From: Hyphomicrobiaceae bacterium
Lineage (GTDB): Bacteria; Pseudomonadota; Alphaproteobacteria; Rhizobiales; MH13
Direction: 5' to 3'
Assembly: GCA_020442235.1 (NCBI GenBank)
Contig: JAGRKQ010000103.1
Location: 1-9,771, forward strand
DNA length: 9,771 nt
Shown here: positions 1-5,853 of the stretch, in pieces
How positions within the stretch are numbered: position 1 is the first letter of the stretch
Layout of the letters: the number at the start of each line of letters is the position of its first letter
Position numbers and translations under genes: made by a program
Notes under the pieces: model-generated
The model's input: only the letters and a program-made list of their open reading frames with translations
Database searches by the model: none
What the model was told of the DNA's origin: nothing

Positions 1-1041
1 CAGATCGAGCAGACCGCGAAGGACATCCTCGGCGACACCGGCCTGGAAGTCACCGTCAGCGGCTTCCCCGTCCTCCGCCTCGACATCGTCGACGTCCTGA
101 TCCACGACCAGATCGTCCTCAACACCGCGGGGGTGATCATCGGCATTATCATGAGCCTGATCGTCTTCCGCTCGGTGATCGCCTCCGTCATGACCGCCGT
201 GCGGGCAATCATCGCCGGCGGCTCCGTCCTCGGGATGATCGGCCTTCTCGGCACGCAGATCACGGTGATGTCGAACGTCGTTCCGGCCCTGATCATGGTC
301 CTCGGCTACGCCGATGCCATGCACCTGACCTTCGCCTGGCGACGATACCGGGCCGAGGGCGCCGACCCGAAGGAGGCGGCCCGGCTGGCCGAGGAGGAGG
401 TCGGCGCGGCCTGCATCCTGACCGCGATCACCACCGCCCTCGCCTTCCTGTCGCTGACCCTCTCGGATGTCGAGATCGTCAGCCGCTTCGCCTGGATCGG
501 GGCGATCGGCGCCGTGCTCGGCGGCATGCTGGTGCTTGCCGGCAATGAGGCCGGCCTCAAGGCCTTCGAGGCTTCGGTCCCCGTCATCGACAAGCGCTTC
601 CCGATGCGGCTCGGCAATCATGCGGCCTTTCACACCGATCTTCAGGCACCGGTTGCGCAGGAAGGCCGGGATCGGCTGGAAGCCGGTCTTTTCGGCTCCC
701 CGGCCCTTCCCCTCATCGACGGGCGCGGAGCGATCTGGTGGCCCAAGGCCAGCGATGCAGAAACCCTTCGCGCCTATACGCTGGGCCATCAGGTCACGCA
801 GCCTTACGACTTCACCCGGGCCATGACGGTGGGCCTGCGGGAATTTGCCCCCGATGTCGTGATCGTCACCGGGCCCGGAACCACCCTCGGCGGAGCGGTC
901 GCCCAGACAATGATCGCGGCCGGCTGGCGCGGGCTTTGCGACAAGACTGACTTTCAGCGCCGGCAGGAAGAGGCGCCGCTTCTCATCGCGATGGGCATGG
1001 AGGCGCAGCGCCCTCTGGCGACCGGAGCTTCAACGGCCTGA
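1..1041 (+). CDS. Chimeric ORF (5' partial): RND/MMPL transporter segment fused to C-terminal half of an ACP S-malonyltransferase-like protein
   Basis: The frame is open from base 1, so the true start lies outside the window. A GTG at 133 is internal and should not be taken as the start. Codons 1 to about 177 read as an RND/MMPL-type exporter: a short periplasmic segment, a membrane helix (about codons 42-60), then helices around codons 68-90, 92-106 and 138-155. The motif LGYADAMHLTF is typical of RND membrane domains. From about codon 180 (AGNEAGLKAFEAS) the protein changes completely and matches the C-terminal half of malonyl-CoA:ACP transacylase-like proteins: a RFPMRLGNHAAFHT segment with the catalytic-type His at codon 211, then LIDGRGAIW, YTLGHQV and GPGTTLGGAVAQ. 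The GHSxG nucleophile half is missing and so is the second half of the transporter. Neither activity is expected, so this is most likely a deletion fusion or an assembly join. It ends 6 bp before the convergent gene at 1048. Confidence 0.75.
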   Translation, partial: QIEQTAKDILGDTGLEVTVSGFPVLRLDIVDVLIHDQIVLNTAGVIIGIIMSLIVFRSVIASVMTAVRAIIAGGSVLGMIGLLGTQITVMSNVVPALIMVLGYADAMHLTFAWRRYRAEGADPKEAARLAEEEVGAACILTAITTALAFLSLTLSDVEIVSRFAWIGAIGAVLGGMLVLAGNEAGLKAFEASVPVIDKRFPMRLGNHAAFHTDLQAPVAQEGRDRLEAGLFGSPALPLIDGRGAIWWPKASDAETLRAYTLGHQVTQPYDFTRAMTVGLREFAPDVVIVTGPGTTLGGAVAQTMIAAGWRGLCDKTDFQRRQEEAPLLIAMGMEAQRPLATGASTA

Positions 1042-1047
1042 GGCCTC

Positions 1048-2013
1048 TTACTCCGGTTGGCAAATCTCGCCACGCATCATGGCCAGGCCCGTGCGCAGAA
1101 GCAGCGCGGCAACGATGACGCCCAGAAGCCCCAGAAGCGTCCAGCCGATCCCCTGATGCACGACCGACCCCGCCAGCGCGGCAAAGCGGAAGCTGGCGAT
1201 CGCCATCGCGGCAACCGGGAACGACAGCGCCCAGAAGGACAGCGCAAAGGGCTGGCGCAGGAATGCAGGCGCCTGCGTCAGGACAAGGAGCGTGAACAGG
1301 TAGCCGCAATTGATCAGAAGCCGCGCCGTTGCGTCGAGCGCACCGCCCTGCAATTGCAGCCAGGCCAGAAAGCCGACGGCCGGCGGCGCGATCAGGATGA
1401 CCAGCGTCGGCCGCAGCTTTCCGGGAAGCGGATCGTGGAAAACGAGGCGGTTGAAGACGAGCGTCAGCAGGATCAGCCAGAACAGCAGGCCGACGGAGAA
1501 GAAATACCAGCTGATCTCGACATGACCGAGCGGCACACCGGCCAGCGGGACGACCACATTGCCGACCGCCGGGATGAACCAGGCCGGCGACAGATGGCCG
1601 GGACCGAAAGCCCGATGCCCGATCCAGTTGGCCAGAACCGCAATCGTCAGGACGCCCTGCAAGGCTGCACCGGCGATCCAGACCGGGGCGGCAAGATCCG
1701 CATGCCCCTCGCGCAGGAAGGTGGCGCACAGAAGCAGCGAAATGCTGACCGCCGGGAAGAAGGCGATGCGCACCGGGTGGTTCCACTCGCCCTTCATGGC
1801 GGCGGGATGGCGCAGCGCCTTGATCGCATAGACCGCAACGAGCAGGGCAAAGACGCTTGCTGCGGCCCAGCCGATGACCGCGCTGATGGCGCTCAGCCCT
1901 GCGGCCCGGCTCGCCAGCGCCAGGCCGAACAGCCCCATCGTGACCGCGAAGAAGGAAATCGGAAAATGTTCAAGCCGCGACGAAGGCGCGGCAGTCTCGG
2001 TCATCGTGGTCAT
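1048..2013 (-). CDS. SLAC1/TehA (TDT) family anion channel, possible sulfite exporter
   Basis: A 321-aa integral membrane protein with about ten hydrophobic segments, the usual size and fold of the tellurite-resistance/dicarboxylate transporter (TDT) family, which includes TehA, SLAC1 and the fungal sulfite exporter Ssu1. Seen directly: an N-terminal RLEHFPISFFAVTMGL segment (residues 13-28), NHPVRIAFFPAVS (78-90) and PAWFIPAVGN (143-152), all characteristic of SLAC1-type proteins, and a late WALSFPVAA helix (261-269) where the family carries its pore-gating Phe. I chose the start at 2013 because AGAAG-like sequence lies 8 nt upstream and the hydrophilic N-terminus (MTTMTETAAP) is normal. A longer in-frame extension exists but runs through the upstream gene. 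A second ATG at 2004 is possible. It follows the 405-aa membrane protein gene by 65 nt and is probably co-transcribed with it. In a sulfide-oxidation locus, sulfite or another small anion is the likeliest cargo, but that is inference. Confidence 0.88.
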   Translation of the reverse strand: MTTMTETAAPSSRLEHFPISFFAVTMGLFGLALASRAAGLSAISAVIGWAAASVFALLVAVYAIKALRHPAAMKGEWNHPVRIAFFPAVSISLLLCATFLREGHADLAAPVWIAGAALQGVLTIAVLANWIGHRAFGPGHLSPAWFIPAVGNVVVPLAGVPLGHVEISWYFFSVGLLFWLILLTLVFNRLVFHDPLPGKLRPTLVILIAPPAVGFLAWLQLQGGALDATARLLINCGYLFTLLVLTQAPAFLRQPFALSFWALSFPVAAMAIASFRFAALAGSVVHQGIGWTLLGLLGVIVAALLLRTGLAMMRGEICQPE

Positions 2014-2042
2014 CGTGATGTCTTCTGCACAGAGAAAGGGAA

Positions 2043-2069
2043 GCCGGCCGGGGCTGCATCCCGGCCGGC
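2043..2069 (-). other. GC-rich intergenic RNA hairpin
   Basis: A perfect 10-bp inverted repeat (GCCGGCCGGG at 2043-2052, CCCGGCCGGC at 2060-2069) with a 7-nt loop fills the spacer between two minus-strand membrane protein genes. An outer AAAGGG (2035-2040) can also pair with CCCTTT (2069-2074) across a small bulge. No long U tract follows in the minus direction, so it is a weak terminator candidate. A processing or stability element that alters the ratio of the two products is more likely. Confidence 0.6.
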
Positions 2070-2078
2070 CCTTTGGCC

Positions 2079-3296
2079 CTACTCGGCCGGAACAGGCACA
2101 CTCACCGCGGGGCGATGCGAAAAGTGGCGCCGGTTCAGGACAAGCATGAGCACGATCATGGAAATCTGCGCGGCCAGCGCGAGCGCGGTCAGCGCCCAGT
2201 AACCGGCGCTGAACTTCGTCACCAGCTCGGCAGCGACGAGGCCCTTGTTGATCCAGAAGAAGCCCATCACTGAAAGCGCGACGCCCGGGCATATGAGCGC
2301 ATAGCTGCCGACCGAGCGTTCGTCGCCGGAGATGAAGCGGGCGATGTAACCCGTGGCGCGCAGCACCGTGACGCCCAGCAGGAGAAACAGCACCTGAAGG
2401 GACAGGAGCCGCGTCAGGAAGACCAGCGTTTCGCCCGCCGAAACATGGGCGCCGAAATGCACATGCAGGCCATGATCCTGACGCATCACCAGAATGCCCA
2501 GAACCGTCAGGATCGGCACGACGATCATGATCGTCGGTGCCTGTTCGACCGCAACGCCGTTTTCCAGCATGGAGCGAACGCCAAGGACGAGTTGCACCGC
2601 CGCCAGCGTGACCGCAGCCACGAGGAAGAAGGTCGACAGCACCACCGAAGCGCCCGCCGTCATTGCCGTCGTGCTCATCGCACCCGGTGCGGACAGGCCG
2701 ACACCGACCATCGACAGGGTGAAGGCCGGAAGAAGCTGCGACAGGGAGTTGTTGCGCGCGCAGTCGAAACCGCCCGTCGCGATCACCCGCCGGAAGAACG
2801 CGCCAAGCTGGATCAGCGCCAGAGCGCCGACCGCGAGGAAGGCAACCAGCGCCAGCGGGAAAAGATACTCCACCACGCTCCACAGACCCGGCACGAAGAC
2901 GAGACCGAGAATGAAGCCCACATTGATCGTCATGGCGAGCGCAAGCGGCAGCGCCATGATCTGCACCTGGCCGTTGGAACCGGCCAGCTGTGTGCCCGCT
3001 TCGGAAGCGGAGAAGGCGCCGATGCGGCGCAGATTCCAGACCAGCAGATAGACGTTCATCACGCCGAAGATGGCAATGCCGGTCATGGCGATGACAATTG
3101 CAGCCTGAAGCAGCGGCGATCCCGTGGAAAAAGCCGCCATGATGTCTTCAAAGACCGGCACCGGGCGCCCCGGATGCGCGACCCAGAACATCAGATACAT
3201 GAAGAAGGTGACCGCAAGGCCACCGGCCCCGACAGAGGCCAGGAAATACAGCGGAGAGTAGGATTGCTCGGCATGCGAGCGTGCATGAGTGGACAT
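2079..3296 (-). CDS. Multi-pass membrane protein resembling the TsoY family
   Basis: A 405-aa very hydrophobic protein with about ten predicted membrane spans (roughly residues 17-38, 63-89, 114-137, 142-163, 186-205, 210-238, 255-271, 290-311, 330-349 and 363-388). It resembles the family I recall as TsoY, some members of which are annotated as selenoproteins, but no biochemical function is known to me and the match is from memory. Notable residues are Cys179 in FDCARNNSL and Cys336 in ALICPGVALSVMGFFWINKGL. Both are ordinary Cys codons, with no in-frame TGA here. A His-rich loop (DHGLHVHFGAH, 274-284) could bind metal. The start at 3296 has GAGGA 9 nt upstream. The gene lies 55 nt after an intrinsic terminator and 65 nt before the SLAC1-type gene, so the two membrane proteins form one unit. 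Context suggests transport or redox work on sulfur compounds; this is inference. Confidence 0.7.
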   Translation of the reverse strand: MSTHARSHAEQSYSPLYFLASVGAGGLAVTFFMYLMFWVAHPGRPVPVFEDIMAAFSTGSPLLQAAIVIAMTGIAIFGVMNVYLLVWNLRRIGAFSASEAGTQLAGSNGQVQIMALPLALAMTINVGFILGLVFVPGLWSVVEYLFPLALVAFLAVGALALIQLGAFFRRVIATGGFDCARNNSLSQLLPAFTLSMVGVGLSAPGAMSTTAMTAGASVVLSTFFLVAAVTLAAVQLVLGVRSMLENGVAVEQAPTIMIVVPILTVLGILVMRQDHGLHVHFGAHVSAGETLVFLTRLLSLQVLFLLLGVTVLRATGYIARFISGDERSVGSYALICPGVALSVMGFFWINKGLVAAELVTKFSAGYWALTALALAAQISMIVLMLVLNRRHFSHRPAVSVPVPAE

Positions 3297-3353
3297 GATC
3301 GTCGATCCTCAAAAGATGCGGGACTCAGCCCGTTTTCGGATTCAGATCTAACG

Positions 3354-3396
3354 AAAAAGAAGACGGCGCTCAGTGATATTGTTACCGAGCGCCGTC
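3354..3396 (-). terminator. Intrinsic terminator after the sqr/DUF5368-like unit
   Basis: A perfect 10-bp stem (GACGGCGCTC at 3362-3371 with GAGCGCCGTC at 3387-3396) has a 15-nt loop. In the minus direction it is followed by TTCTTTTTC (3361-3353), a good U-rich tail. It lies 29 nt beyond the stop of the 3426-3794 gene and 55 nt before the start of the 2079-3296 gene. No clear -35/-10 pair is visible in those 55 nt, so the downstream genes may depend partly on readthrough. A small CGTAAA/TTTACG inverted repeat (3397-3419) lies just upstream of the stem. Confidence 0.8.
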
Positions 3397-3425
3397 CGTA
3401 AATGTCCTCAGCTTTTACGAATTCC

Positions 3426-3794
3426 TCAGTTCAGGGCTTCCTTTTCGCCCGGCCGCCCCTTCACCAGCGACTGCACCGTGTAGACGAGGATCGCCATGCC
3501 GATGGCGCCGGCAACGCCGACCCCCAGAAGCACGATCACGTCCACCGGTCCGCCGATGTCGGAAAAGCTCGAAGACGTCACGTTCTGGACGAAGAGAATC
3601 GCCAGAATCGCCCCGACCGGCATCGACAGCTGCGCCAGCAGGAACTTGCGCCAGCTCACCGAGCGGTCGCGGATGAGAACGTAGAAATAGGCCGCCGTCA
3701 CCAGCGCCGCGATCACCACCATGGCCCAGAAGAGCCCTGCCCCGAAGATTTCCTCGAAGACGGCGATGAGGGTTCCAAACGTCAGGTCTTTCAT
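3426..3794 (-). CDS. Small membrane protein, DUF5368-like, coupled to SQR
   Basis: A 122-aa protein with three clear hydrophobic stretches (about residues 18-40, 52-72 and 82-108) and a charged C-terminal tail (GRPGEKEALN). The opening MKDLTFGTLIAVFEEIFGAGLFW resembles the family I know as DUF5368. No function is established to my knowledge, and the family name is from memory. The start at 3794 is well supported: GGGAGG (CCTCCC at 3801-3806 on the plus strand) sits 6 nt upstream and directly abuts the stop codon of the preceding sqr. The 12-nt gap points to translational coupling. A membrane anchor, quinone-side partner or assembly factor for the exported SQR is a reasonable guess from this arrangement, but nothing in the sequence shows catalysis. 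Confidence 0.8.
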   Translation of the reverse strand: MKDLTFGTLIAVFEEIFGAGLFWAMVVIAALVTAAYFYVLIRDRSVSWRKFLLAQLSMPVGAILAILFVQNVTSSSFSDIGGPVDVIVLLGVGVAGAIGMAILVYTVQSLVKGRPGEKEALN

Positions 3795-3806
3795 GGTTGT
3801 CCTCCC

Positions 3807-5114
3807 TCAGGCGCGGCCGCGCAGCATGGCGTTGTATGTGGCTTTCAGCGCGACTTCCTTCATCAGCCAGCTGATCCAGAGCTCTTCCAGCGGCGCGATG
3901 ATGCCGGGGAAGGACGGGACAAGGTTGTTGTTGTAGTCGAACTCGACCAGCATCGCCCGGCCGATGCGGGTGATCAGCGGGCAGGACGTATAGCCGTTAT
4001 AGGTCTCGGTGCCTTCGCGCCCTTCGATGGCGGCAACGAGGTGATCTTCCACCACCGGCACCTGCCATTTGACGCTCGCCGCGGTCTTGCCTTTCGGCAC
4101 GCCGGCGACATCGCCGACGGCGAAGATGGTGTCATAACGCAGATGGCGCAGCGTGCTTTTGTCGACTTCGGCCCAGCCCTGATCGACCCAGCGGTCGGCC
4201 CAGCTCAGCCCGGACTGGCGCACGAAATCCGGCGCGCGCTGCGGCGGAATGACATGGATGTAGTCGTAATCGAGTTCGGCGTCGCCATCCGGCGTGGTGA
4301 AGGTCGCGATCTTGCGGCCGGCGTCGATGGCTTTCAGCACATGGCTGTAAACCGGCGTGATGCCACGGTCGCCAAACACCATGCGGACCTTTTCCGAAAC
4401 GATCGGCACGCCGAAAAGGCTGTCATTGTTGGACACATAGACCATGTCCATCTTCGAGGCGTTGCCGGCCCGGCGAGCCCGGTCGTCGATGAGGAAGGTG
4501 TGCTTCAAGGGCGCGCCGGCGCATTTCATTTCCGTTGCCGGACGGGTGAACAGGCCGCGACCGCCATTTTCGGCAAAGGCCGAAGCAGCCTGCCAGGTCT
4601 TTGCCGCGTATTCCGGTCCGGCATAAAGCGCGCCGATGCCGTTCTGCCCCACCATGTCGAGGGAAAAGCCCTCGATTGCATCGTGATCGAGCACCAGACC
4701 GGGCGCCAGGATCAGGAAATCATAGTCGAGCGTCTGGCCACCGGAGGTGCGCACCGTCTTGCGGACCGGATCGACGCCTTCGGCGCGCTCGGTCACCAGC
4801 GTCACCCCGGAGGGCAGCCAGTCCGTCGTCTCGGAGACAACGTAATCGGCCGGCTTCAGACCGGCGGCAACCAGCGTCAGGCCGGGCTGATAAAGATGCT
4901 GCGCCCGCGGGTCGACCAGCGTGATCGCGGCACCGTCGAGCCGGCCGACCAGACGGTTGGCAAGAGCCGTGCCGGCGGCACCGGCGCCGATGATCACAAT
5001 CCTGGCGTTTGTGCGCACCTGCGCCACCGCCGCTTCAGGCAGGCTGGCCGCAGTCGCCGCGAAGGCACCGAGTCCCAGCCCAAGAAAACTGCGCCTGTCG
5101 ATGTCGTCGATCAT
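3807..5114 (-). CDS. sqr: Tat-exported sulfide:quinone oxidoreductase-like flavoprotein (type II-like)
   Basis: A 435-aa FAD-dependent pyridine-nucleotide-disulfide-type oxidoreductase expected to oxidise sulfide and reduce the quinone pool. The N-terminus is a twin-arginine signal: Arg7-Arg8 in DRRSFLGLG, a hydrophobic stretch, and an AVA-Q cleavage-like site after residue 31. The FAD Rossmann motif IIGAGAAG follows at 41-48. YQPG (75-78), MKCAGAP (Cys198) and YTSCPL (Cys378) carry the Cys pair in the context seen in human SQOR and other type II SQRs. GDVAG (334-338) is the second FAD motif. The C-terminal WISWLMKEVALKATYNAMLRG is amphipathic, as in SQR membrane anchors. I chose the start at 5114 over the longer 5201 option because AAGGGA lies about 8 nt upstream and the Tat motif then falls at its usual place. 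A flavocytochrome c sulfide dehydrogenase (FccB/SoxF) flavoprotein is the main alternative. It is followed by the DUF5368-like gene and probably driven from the divergent promoter region. Confidence 0.87.
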   Translation of the reverse strand: MIDDIDRRSFLGLGLGAFAATAASLPEAAVAQVRTNARIVIIGAGAAGTALANRLVGRLDGAAITLVDPRAQHLYQPGLTLVAAGLKPADYVVSETTDWLPSGVTLVTERAEGVDPVRKTVRTSGGQTLDYDFLILAPGLVLDHDAIEGFSLDMVGQNGIGALYAGPEYAAKTWQAASAFAENGGRGLFTRPATEMKCAGAPLKHTFLIDDRARRAGNASKMDMVYVSNNDSLFGVPIVSEKVRMVFGDRGITPVYSHVLKAIDAGRKIATFTTPDGDAELDYDYIHVIPPQRAPDFVRQSGLSWADRWVDQGWAEVDKSTLRHLRYDTIFAVGDVAGVPKGKTAASVKWQVPVVEDHLVAAIEGREGTETYNGYTSCPLITRIGRAMLVEFDYNNNLVPSFPGIIAPLEELWISWLMKEVALKATYNAMLRGRA

Positions 5115-5253
5115 CCCGCATCCCTTTCGTTCATGCACGCGCCCTGGCGTGGAGAAACCCATCCCGGACACATGCCTCGGCATGCGGTCCAGGCCCGTCA
5201 TTCGTCTTCCCCTGAGCGCCGCAGCGAGGCATGAAGGACGCGGCCGATCCTTA

Positions 5254-5288
5254 ACCCCGTCCAGCTTGTTTCACGGCTGGTTTGGGGT
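5254..5288 (-). other. Possible leader hairpin upstream of sqr
   Basis: Nested inverted repeats, ACCCC (5254-5258) with GGGGT (5284-5288) and CCAGC (5261-5265) with GCTGG (5276-5280), give a two-part stem with a 10-nt loop. If sqr is transcribed from the AT-rich patch near 5304, this would lie in its 5' leader, about 140 nt before the start codon. No U tract follows. Significance is uncertain; the pairing itself is plain. Confidence 0.35.
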
Positions 5289-5303
5289 GCCATTTCTTCA
5301 ATA

Positions 5304-5330
5304 TTTATAGCTATTTAGACCTTTTGTCAC
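5304..5330 (-). promoter_or_regulatory. Candidate sqr promoter in an AT-rich patch
   Basis: The segment from about 5296 to 5325 is the most AT-rich stretch of the window, between two GC-rich genes. On the minus strand GTGACA (5330-5325) resembles a -35 box. TATAAA (5309-5304, 15-bp spacing) and TAAATA (5317-5312) are -10 candidates. The shorter spacing is not ideal for sigma-70. Using TAAATA, the start point would fall about 40 nt from the centre of the FNR-like box, the usual place for activation by FNR/FixK proteins. Confidence 0.45.
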
Positions 5331-5338
5331 ATGCCGCC

Positions 5339-5352
5339 CTGATCTGGATCAA
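5339..5352. promoter_or_regulatory. FNR/FixK-like operator in the divergent promoter region
   Basis: The sequence CTGATCTGGATCAA matches the CRP/FNR-family FNR, Anr and FixK consensus TTGAT-N4-ATCAA at 9 of 10 defined positions and contains the perfect palindrome TGATC-TG-GATCA. It lies between the divergent sqr and rrf2 genes, with its centre 52 nt before the rrf2 ATG. It is about 40-48 nt from candidate sqr start points, so it could act on either gene. Such sites respond to low oxygen through FNR/FixK regulators in alphaproteobacteria. No such regulator gene is in the window. Confidence 0.6.
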
Positions 5353-5371
5353 AGGTAAGCTGCATCAGGCG

Positions 5372-5391
5372 TATATGTTTTACGCAAGGAG
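5372..5391 (+). promoter_or_regulatory. Candidate rrf2 -10 box and ribosome binding site
   Basis: TATATG (5372-5377) is a -10-like hexamer and AAGGAG (5386-5391) is a near-consensus Shine-Dalgarno 6 nt before the ATG at 5398, which fixes that start. Transcription starting near 5384-5387 would leave a leader of only 11-14 nt and place the FNR-like box close to -40. No good -35 is visible, which would fit an activator-dependent promoter. Confidence 0.4.
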
Positions 5392-5397
5392 CAGCCC

Positions 5398-5844
5398 ATG
5401 CGTCTCACGCTGAAAACCAATCTCGCCATGCGCGTCCTGATGTTCTGTGCGGTGCATCGCGAACGCATCGTGCGCAAGCACGACATCGCGGAAGCCTGCA
5501 ACGCCTCGGAGGCGCATCTGGCCGTCATCATCCATCAGCTTGGCCAGGCCGGGCTGATCGAGACGCATCGCGGCCGAAGCGGCGGCGTCAAACTGGCCCG
5601 ATCCCCCGAGGCCATCGTCGTCAGCGACGTCTTCCGCGAGTTCGAGAACAATTACGCCTTCGCCGAGTGTTTCGACGGCGAAACCAACACCTGCCCGATA
5701 GCCGCAAGCTGCCGGCTGAAACCCCTCCTCTGCAAAGCCCTTCACGCCTTTTATTCCGTGCTGGAAGGGGCGACCTTGGCCGAACTCATCGACGGCAACT
5801 GCGCCCTTGCCCATGTCTTCGAGCTTGAAGCCGAGCCGGCCTGA
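5398..5844 (+). CDS. Rrf2-family Fe-S transcriptional regulator (RirA/NsrR type)
   Basis: A 148-aa Rrf2 protein with an N-terminal winged helix (MRLTLKTNLAMRVLMFCA start; HDIAEACNASEAHLAVIIHQLGQAGLIETHRGRSGG recognition helix and wing, residues 28-63). It carries three Cys at 91, 99 and 105 (ECFDGETNTCPIAASCRL), plus Cys112. The C-X7-C-X5-C spacing is that of RirA and some NsrR proteins, which bind a [4Fe-4S] cluster sensitive to iron, oxygen or nitric oxide. The length is typical. The wing motif GRSGGVKL is well preserved, so DNA binding is likely. It is divergent from sqr across a 283-bp region and convergent with the SulP gene, ending 9 bp before that gene's stop. A local role in controlling the sulfur genes is the natural reading of the layout. 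Which signal it senses, and whether it is an orthologue of RirA or NsrR or a separate sulfur-linked branch, cannot be settled here. Confidence 0.9.
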   Translation: MRLTLKTNLAMRVLMFCAVHRERIVRKHDIAEACNASEAHLAVIIHQLGQAGLIETHRGRSGGVKLARSPEAIVVSDVFREFENNYAFAECFDGETNTCPIAASCRLKPLLCKALHAFYSVLEGATLAELIDGNCALAHVFELEAEPA

Positions 5845-5853
5845 AGCTGACCT

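Noticed and set aside
1042..1047. Bidirectional terminator in the two convergent gaps (1042-1047 and 5845-5853)
   Set aside because: The gaps are only 6 and 9 bp and no stem with a U tract is visible across them.
1057..2202. Plus-strand open frame of 381 codons opposite the SLAC1-type gene
   Set aside because: Composition is Gln/Arg/Asp-rich and unlike a protein, and the opposite strand encodes a clear membrane protein family.
2758..2764. Selenocysteine in the TsoY-like protein
   Set aside because: The residue in FDCARNNSL is encoded by an ordinary Cys codon and the frame has no internal TGA, so this copy is not a selenoprotein.
2014..2883. N-terminal extension of the SLAC1-type gene giving 611 residues
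   Set aside because: The added residues are an out-of-frame reading of the upstream 405-aa gene; family length, the ribosome binding site and the hairpin spacer favour the start at 2013.
5115..5201. 29-residue N-terminal extension of the Tat-signal SQR
   Set aside because: It would push the twin-arginine motif to residue 36 and has no better ribosome binding site; 5114 gives a normal Tat signal.
3402..5234. A 610-codon open frame on the plus strand opposite sqr and DUF5368-like genes
   Set aside because: It is rich in Arg, His, Gln and Asp, has no recognisable family, and lies antisense to two well-supported genes; long antisense frames are expected at this GC content.
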